This document shows, one piece after another, positions 7,974-11,119 of a stretch of DNA of 11,119 nt. The DNA lies in NCBI GenBank assembly GCA_947085285.1, contig CAMTVZ010000253.1:1-11119 (forward strand), written 5' to 3'. The first letter of the stretch is position 1, and every line of letters starts with the position of its first letter. This DNA comes from JASEGV01 sp947085285 (lineage in GTDB: Bacteria; Bacteroidota; Ignavibacteria; UBA10030; BY39). Below the pieces are notes generated by a model. It had not been told where the DNA came from and did no database searches. It worked only from the letters and a program-made list of their open reading frames with translations. A program made the translations under genes and the position numbers.

Positions 7974-8864
7974 ATGTTATTTATATTTTTTATACTTGTA
8001 GCAATATTAGCATTTATAACTTGGAAAAACGCAAGTCGAAAATTTAAAACTGAAGGTAGCCGAGTTTACCAAGGGAGTGCTGGAATTGCACGAATCGTAA
8101 CGGTGGTGGCTATTATTTTATCGCTTACACAATTATTTACTGTTATTCCAGCAGGGCATGTCGGAGTTGTTGATTTTTTAGGTAAAGTATCGGATCATAC
8201 ACTAAAAGCGGGTGTAAATTTAGTAAATCCACTTGCTCGAGTAATTAAAATGTCGATAAAAACTCAAGAGATAAAAGAAAAGATGGAGGTTCCATCGAAA
8301 GAAGGTTTGGTTGTAGGTTTAGAAATTAGTGCCCTATTCCACTTAAACCCGGACAAAGCTGCCGAAGTATATAAAACTATAGGAATAAATTATGTTTCGA
8401 TTATATTAGAGCCACAATTTCGGTCTGTAACTCGCGGAGTAACGGCTGGATATGAAGCGAAAGCACTTTATACATCGGAGCGTGAAATACTTGGACAACA
8501 GATTGCCGCAGGTTTACAAAAATTAGTAGCTCCACGAGGCATCACTGTCGAGGTAACTCCTTTACGGCAAGTTGTTCTACCAGCAGGCTTAACTGCGGCT
8601 ATCGAAGAAAAGCTCCGCGCCGAGCAGGAGAGTCAACGCATGCAATGGGTGTTAACCAAAGAAAAACAGGAAGCCGACCGTAAAGCCATCGAAGCTCAAG
8701 GAATTTCTAATTTCCAAAAAATTGTGGCTCAGGGAATAAGCGATCCGCTTTTAAGATGGAAAGGAATCGAAGCTACAATGAAAATTGCAGAATCGAATAA
8801 TGCAAAAATTGTTATTATCGGAAGCGGTAAAGACGGACTTCCGATAATATTAGATACAAAGTAA
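7974..8864 (+). CDS. Prohibitin-like SPFH/Band 7 membrane protein
   Basis: SPFH-domain protein of 296 residues. Relatives assemble into large ring-shaped membrane complexes, often with the FtsH protease, and affect membrane organisation and protein quality control. Visible parts are a hydrophobic N-terminal helix (about 1-17), a second helix (about 40-58), and then the SPFH domain opening with VIPAGHVGVVDFLGKV (57-72). A charged alanine/glutamate-rich helix likely to be a coiled coil follows (about 207-245), and the protein ends with a GKDGLPIIL tail (285-293) typical of bacterial prohibitins. I start it at 7974, four codons inside the longest frame, because GGAGG lies just upstream. No partner gene such as ftsH or nfeD is adjacent, so the role here is not shown by context. 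Its stop lies four bases from the end of a convergent small gene. Confidence 0.9.
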   Translation: MLFIFFILVAILAFITWKNASRKFKTEGSRVYQGSAGIARIVTVVAIILSLTQLFTVIPAGHVGVVDFLGKVSDHTLKAGVNLVNPLARVIKMSIKTQEIKEKMEVPSKEGLVVGLEISALFHLNPDKAAEVYKTIGINYVSIILEPQFRSVTRGVTAGYEAKALYTSEREILGQQIAAGLQKLVAPRGITVEVTPLRQVVLPAGLTAAIEEKLRAEQESQRMQWVLTKEKQEADRKAIEAQGISNFQKIVAQGISDPLLRWKGIEATMKIAESNNAKIVIIGSGKDGLPIILDTK

Positions 8865-8868
8865 CTGT

Positions 8869-9018
8869 CTATAAATCTACAGTGGATATGTAGTCGTCTA
8901 TATCATACCGCTTGTTTTCATCCCTGAAGCTTGGCTGCAGTTTCGTTGTTTTATATTTTATTAGAAGTGGAATAGCAACAAGTGCTGCCAATAATGCGGT
9001 GATTGTGATGACTTTCAT
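8869..9018 (-). CDS. Small membrane-anchored protein, 49 residues, unknown function
   Basis: A short frame, ATG at 9018 to TAG at 8869. The protein begins MKVITITALLAALVAIPLLI, one hydrophobic helix (about residues 2-20), then a basic stretch (KYKTTKLQ) and an acidic, tyrosine-rich tail containing ENKRYDIDDYIS. This looks like a single-pass anchor with a small soluble tail, or an uncleaved signal segment. The mature-looking part is too short for an enzyme. A GAGG site (in ATGAGGTCTTAT) lies five bases before the ATG, and the start is 14 bases after the stop of the upstream 50-codon frame, so both probably share one message. I do not recognise the family. Support comes from the ribosome site, the hydrophobic N terminus and the shared promoter. 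Its small size is the main reason for doubt. Confidence 0.6.
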   Translation of the reverse strand: MKVITITALLAALVAIPLLIKYKTTKLQPSFRDENKRYDIDDYISTVDL

Positions 9019-9032
9019 ATAAGACCTCATAG

Positions 9033-9185
9033 TTATTGAATGCAGATTAATATTTCGGATTCTACTAGTTCCAGATACACTACAGTAAAATACTTTTGGT
9101 TACGTAATTCTTGAATTAGAATTTGTTCCCAATCTTTTTTAACTCGTTTGGGTATCGGCGAAAAATAATATTTTATTTTATTCAT
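9033..9185 (-). CDS. Small protein, 50 residues, unknown function
   Basis: A short frame, ATG at 9185 to TAA at 9033. The N-terminal half is basic and polar (MNKIKYYFSPIPKRVKKDWE) and the C-terminal half is rich in Val, Leu and Ile (YFTVVYLELVESEILICIQ), with one cysteine (Cys48). There is no signal peptide or clear membrane helix at the N terminus. A GAGG site lies seven bases before the ATG, and a near-consensus promoter ends about 24 bases upstream. A second ATG five bases earlier (9190) opens a frame that stops after two codons, so it is not the start. The gene is followed 14 bases later by the 49-residue membrane protein. I do not recognise the family. The expression signals make it likely to be translated, but homologues would be needed to prove it. 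Confidence 0.55.
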   Translation of the reverse strand: MNKIKYYFSPIPKRVKKDWEQILIQELRNQKYFTVVYLELVESEILICIQ

Positions 9186-9190
9186 TTCAT

Positions 9191-9197
9191 TACCTCT
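9191..9197 (-). promoter_or_regulatory. Shine-Dalgarno site of the 50-residue gene
   Basis: Read on the minus strand, the bases before the start are GCAGAGGTAATGAA followed by ATG. The GAGG core is seven bases from the ATG at 9185 but only two from the ATG at 9190, which selects 9185 as the start. Confidence 0.6.
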
Positions 9198-9208
9198 GCC
9201 CAAATAAA

Positions 9209-9237
9209 ATAATATTTTAATATATACACTGTGTCAA
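9209..9237 (-). promoter_or_regulatory. Near-consensus promoter for the two small genes
   Basis: On the minus strand a perfect TTGACA (9237-9232) is followed after exactly 17 bases by TATTAT (9214-9209), five of six matches to TATAAT. The predicted start is near 9202, giving a leader of about 17 bases that contains the GAGG site. This is the strongest promoter match seen in the window. It lies just after a terminator, so it would drive an independent unit. Confidence 0.65.
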
Positions 9238-9254
9238 GAATCACTAAGTCAACT

Positions 9255-9289
9255 AAAAAAGCCGACTCTAATATAAAGTCGGCTTTTTT
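9255..9289. terminator. Symmetric, probably bidirectional intrinsic terminator
   Basis: The stem GCCGACT (9261-9267) pairs perfectly with AGTCGGC (9277-9283) around a nine-base loop. It is flanked by six A on the left and six T on the right. The A and T tracts also pair, and each gives a U-run on one strand, so the element can stop transcription both ways. On the minus strand it lies about 75 bases after the DUF4920 gene. On the plus strand it is the first good terminator after the SPFH gene. Confidence 0.9.
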
Positions 9290-9362
9290 GGCTTGTATTT
9301 TAGTATTTACTTTTTAAAAAATTATGATACAAGTCACATACTTACATTTCATCTAAATTTTG

Positions 9363-9908
9363 TCAATGCTTATGTTCTTCAGAACTCTCCTTTTTAGTTT
9401 TACCCTGGATTTTATCGAGTTGCTCGGGTGTAAACTCGCTACCATCTTCCATTAGAACACCTGTTGCTGTAAACATCACTACTTTTTGGTCCCCTTTTAT
9501 TTTATCAATAAATTCTGCTGACTCTCCGGCTTCCTCGAGCCAATGTTTGTATGTTGCCTCCTTAACAGTCTCGCGATTTACTTTCCCTTGGATTTTTACT
9601 TTCTTCCCTTTCGAGTCGTATGGAACGAAGAAACTATATCCTTCGAATTTAACTCGCATTACCTCTTTTCCATCCGTAATCTCCATCCAGCAACCCTTGG
9701 TTTGACATACAGATTTTACGGTCCCTTCAACAAGAATTTCCTTATTTTTGAATTTTCCCGGGTTACTAACAACATCTTTGAATTTTGTTACTTTCTTAGC
9801 GGTTAATTCTTTACCATAATTTTTTGAGGGTTTATCATCTGAAAAAGATAAGAAAGATGCAAATAATGAAATTATGATTGTAATAATTAAGATTGATTTT
9901 GTTTTCAT
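9363..9908 (-). CDS. Exported DUF4920-type protein (OB-fold-like), unknown function
   Basis: A 181-residue protein with a cleavable-looking signal peptide (two lysines, then a hydrophobic run to about residue 22), so it probably acts in the periplasm or outside the cell. The body has the pattern I associate with DUF4920: KDVVSNPGKFKNKEILVEG (44-62), then VKSVCQTKGCWMEI (64-77) with Cys68, Cys73, Trp74 and Met75, then a VKIQGKV strand (104-110) and a YKHWLEEAGES segment (120-130). Alternating strands suggest a small beta barrel like OB-fold proteins. The tail is very charged and ends in EEHKH. The cysteine pair with Met75, His122 and the histidine tail could bind metal, but that is inference. 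An AAGGA site lies eight bases before the ATG at 9908. The gene is followed by a strong terminator and preceded, 77 bases upstream, by the lipoprotein gene. Confidence 0.85.
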   Translation of the reverse strand: MKTKSILIITIIISLFASFLSFSDDKPSKNYGKELTAKKVTKFKDVVSNPGKFKNKEILVEGTVKSVCQTKGCWMEITDGKEVMRVKFEGYSFFVPYDSKGKKVKIQGKVNRETVKEATYKHWLEEAGESAEFIDKIKGDQKVVMFTATGVLMEDGSEFTPEQLDKIQGKTKKESSEEHKH

Positions 9909-9985
9909 AAAGCATTCCTTTTGATTTTGTTGATATTATTTTTATCTGTATGTAATCTAAAAAATATTTTTTCAAGGAACAACAT

Positions 9986-11068
9986 TTACTCACTTCCTGT
10001 AGTAAATGAGAAGGTATAAGGATGTTGCAATTGGTCTTGACCCTTTGACCGAAGCGACGTAGATATTGTTACAGTATAGGTTGTATTCGGTGTTAAAAAT
10101 CTATTTGGGTAAAACAAGAATGAAGTACGGTAGTAATAAAAATTTCCACTAACTGCAGGAGATATTGTAAAACTCTGACGTACGGAGGAAGTATCGATTG
10201 GCAAAGAGAAGTTGCATAAAATTGAAGTACCTCGATATACATTTATCTCCCGATTGGATGGACTAGTATAATCAATTTTAAAGGGTCGAATTTTAAATTT
10301 AATATTTTTCTCATTAGGTAAAATATTATTATTTATATCCTTCAACGACTTTGTAAATGTAATCTCATACCATATACCTGCTTTAAAACCATTTTGAGGT
10401 ACAAAAGATACGAAAGGGCCTGGGAAATAATCAACTTGCCATCTGCCAAGTACAGGTGGAGAAATTGTTACAGATGATTTTAATGAATTTGTATCAATCT
10501 CTGAATTAAATTCGAATCTTAACGAGGAAGGGTAATGAGACATTGAATCTCCATTTGTTGGATTCGATTCTATAAGCCGTAATTTGGGTTCGGGTACTAA
10601 ATACTTTTTGTAGTCTTCAGAGAGATTTAAATTTGTTACATCTCGGACATTTTTATTCACAGTTATTAAATACTGCTTTGCAACTTTAAAACGACCTAAT
10701 ATAGGCCATTCGAAAGTCTGTCCGTCTACTGAATATGCACCATAAGTGCTTAATTGTGGATAATCATCTTCTGTGGAGGAAATCGTAACATTATGTATCA
10801 CTGTATAACTGACCATAATTTTATTAAACCTAACAAGCAACCGACCCGGTCTATAACCAATTGGTAATGAATCGATTTGCTTATGAGGTATAAATATATC
10901 CCGCCAATAAGGTCGATGTGAATCGATCCAAACCCACTCAACACGTGGTTGAATTGAGGGATCAGCAGGACCATTACCAAACTCACCCTGAATTCCTTGA
11001 GTACCTTCTTCACAAGATAAAAAAAGAATTGTGAGGGTTAAACCTAAAAATAAATTTATTCTTTTCAT
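9986..11068 (-). CDS. Lipoprotein with Ig-like (Big_5/SbsA-type) modules, unknown function
   Basis: A 360-residue protein with a lipoprotein signal (MKRINLFLGL start, FLSC with Cys19 as the likely lipidated residue). A short Gly-X-X stretch follows directly (GTQ GIQ GEF GNG, 22-33), as seen at the N terminus of many Bacteroidota/Chlorobiota lipoproteins. The rest reads as three related beta-rich modules of about 95 residues. Two are clear: SNPTNGDSM ... LRFEFNSEIDTNSLKSSVTISP (168-204), and TSPSNREINV ... ILCNFSLPIDTSSVRQSFTISP (268-304). Each ends with a W/TYxxTx-TxSLxx pattern. The first (about 45-145) is more diverged. Big_5 modules usually occur in surface proteins as spacers or binding domains; no catalytic domain is present. 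AAGAGG lies six bases before the ATG at 11068. It may share a message with the DUF4920 gene 77 bases downstream. Confidence 0.85.
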   Translation of the reverse strand: MKRINLFLGLTLTILFLSCEEGTQGIQGEFGNGPADPSIQPRVEWVWIDSHRPYWRDIFIPHKQIDSLPIGYRPGRLLVRFNKIMVSYTVIHNVTISSTEDDYPQLSTYGAYSVDGQTFEWPILGRFKVAKQYLITVNKNVRDVTNLNLSEDYKKYLVPEPKLRLIESNPTNGDSMSHYPSSLRFEFNSEIDTNSLKSSVTISPPVLGRWQVDYFPGPFVSFVPQNGFKAGIWYEITFTKSLKDINNNILPNEKNIKFKIRPFKIDYTSPSNREINVYRGTSILCNFSLPIDTSSVRQSFTISPAVSGNFYYYRTSFLFYPNRFLTPNTTYTVTISTSLRSKGQDQLQHPYTFSFTTGSE

Positions 11069-11119
11069 ACGAAACCTCTTCCTTGGTTAATTTAAAGATA
11101 ATATATTGAGAAAATATTT

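Noticed and set aside
8877..8893. CTACA/TGTAG inverted repeat just after the SPFH stop as its terminator
   Set aside because: The stem is only five pairs and no T-run follows; it also lies within the coding sequence of the small gene on the other strand.
9188..9190. ATG at 9190 as start of the first small gene
   Set aside because: It is followed by AAA and TGA, and it is only two bases from the GAGG core.
9292..9333. CTTGTAT...ATACAAG inverted repeat between the terminator and the DUF4920 gene
   Set aside because: Seven-base arms separated by 28 AT-rich bases are expected by chance; no protein site or RNA fold is suggested.
9959..9972. AAAAAATATTTTTT palindrome between the DUF4920 and lipoprotein genes
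   Set aside because: A pure A/T palindrome without a G/C stem is common in such AT-rich spacers and is too weak to call a terminator.
10970..11003. Gly-X-X triplets as a true collagen-like domain
   Set aside because: Only four triplets with no proline in the X positions; too short for a triple helix, so I treat it as a lipoprotein leader feature.
10798..11013. Minus-strand 71-codon frame inside the lipoprotein gene
   Set aside because: It is out of frame with a protein that has a good ribosome site, lipobox and repeated modules, and it has no ribosome site of its own.

Overview
The window is AT-rich bacterial chromosome and is almost entirely coding. The core genes point to a member of the Bacteroidota/Chlorobiota (FCB) group, possibly an Ignavibacteria-like lineage. 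The clues are the GGKGMYG variant of the PurN active-site loop, a DUF4920 protein, a lipoprotein that starts with a short Gly-X-X stretch and carries Big_5-type Ig-like modules, and a two-membrane-helix prohibitin. This placement is inference from family knowledge, not from a marker gene. No rRNA, tRNA, CRISPR array, insertion sequence or phage gene was seen.

Region 1 (1-7849, all minus strand) reads from right to left as one long cluster: ldcA, purN, purH, mreB, mreC, mreD, mrdA (PBP2), rodA. rodA runs off the left edge. The gaps are at most 50 bases, and purN/purH, mreC/mreD and mreD/mrdA overlap. MreB, MreC, MreD, PBP2 and RodA are the elongasome (rod complex), which builds lateral peptidoglycan. 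LdcA trims tetrapeptides during murein recycling. PurN and PurH carry out the two formyl-transfer steps and the closing step of IMP synthesis. The cluster therefore joins purine synthesis to wall elongation.

Region 2 (7850-7973) is a divergent promoter region. A candidate promoter faces left towards ldcA, and a good promoter plus a GGAGG ribosome binding site faces right towards a prohibitin-like SPFH membrane protein (7974-8864, plus strand).

Region 3 (8865-9362) looks like a 500-base gap but holds two small minus-strand genes of 50 and 49 codons. Each has a clear Shine-Dalgarno site. They lie behind a TTGACA-N17-TATTAT promoter and are separated from the next gene by a symmetric terminator hairpin. 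They end tail-to-tail with the SPFH gene, only four bases away.

Region 4 (9363-11119, minus strand) holds two exported proteins of unknown role: a DUF4920 protein with a signal peptide and a Cys-x4-Cys-Trp-Met core, and upstream of it a 360-residue lipoprotein with Ig-like modules.

The ribosome binding sites are split. The genes right of 7950 all have recognisable Shine-Dalgarno sequences, while none of the eight genes in the left-hand cluster has a convincing one.
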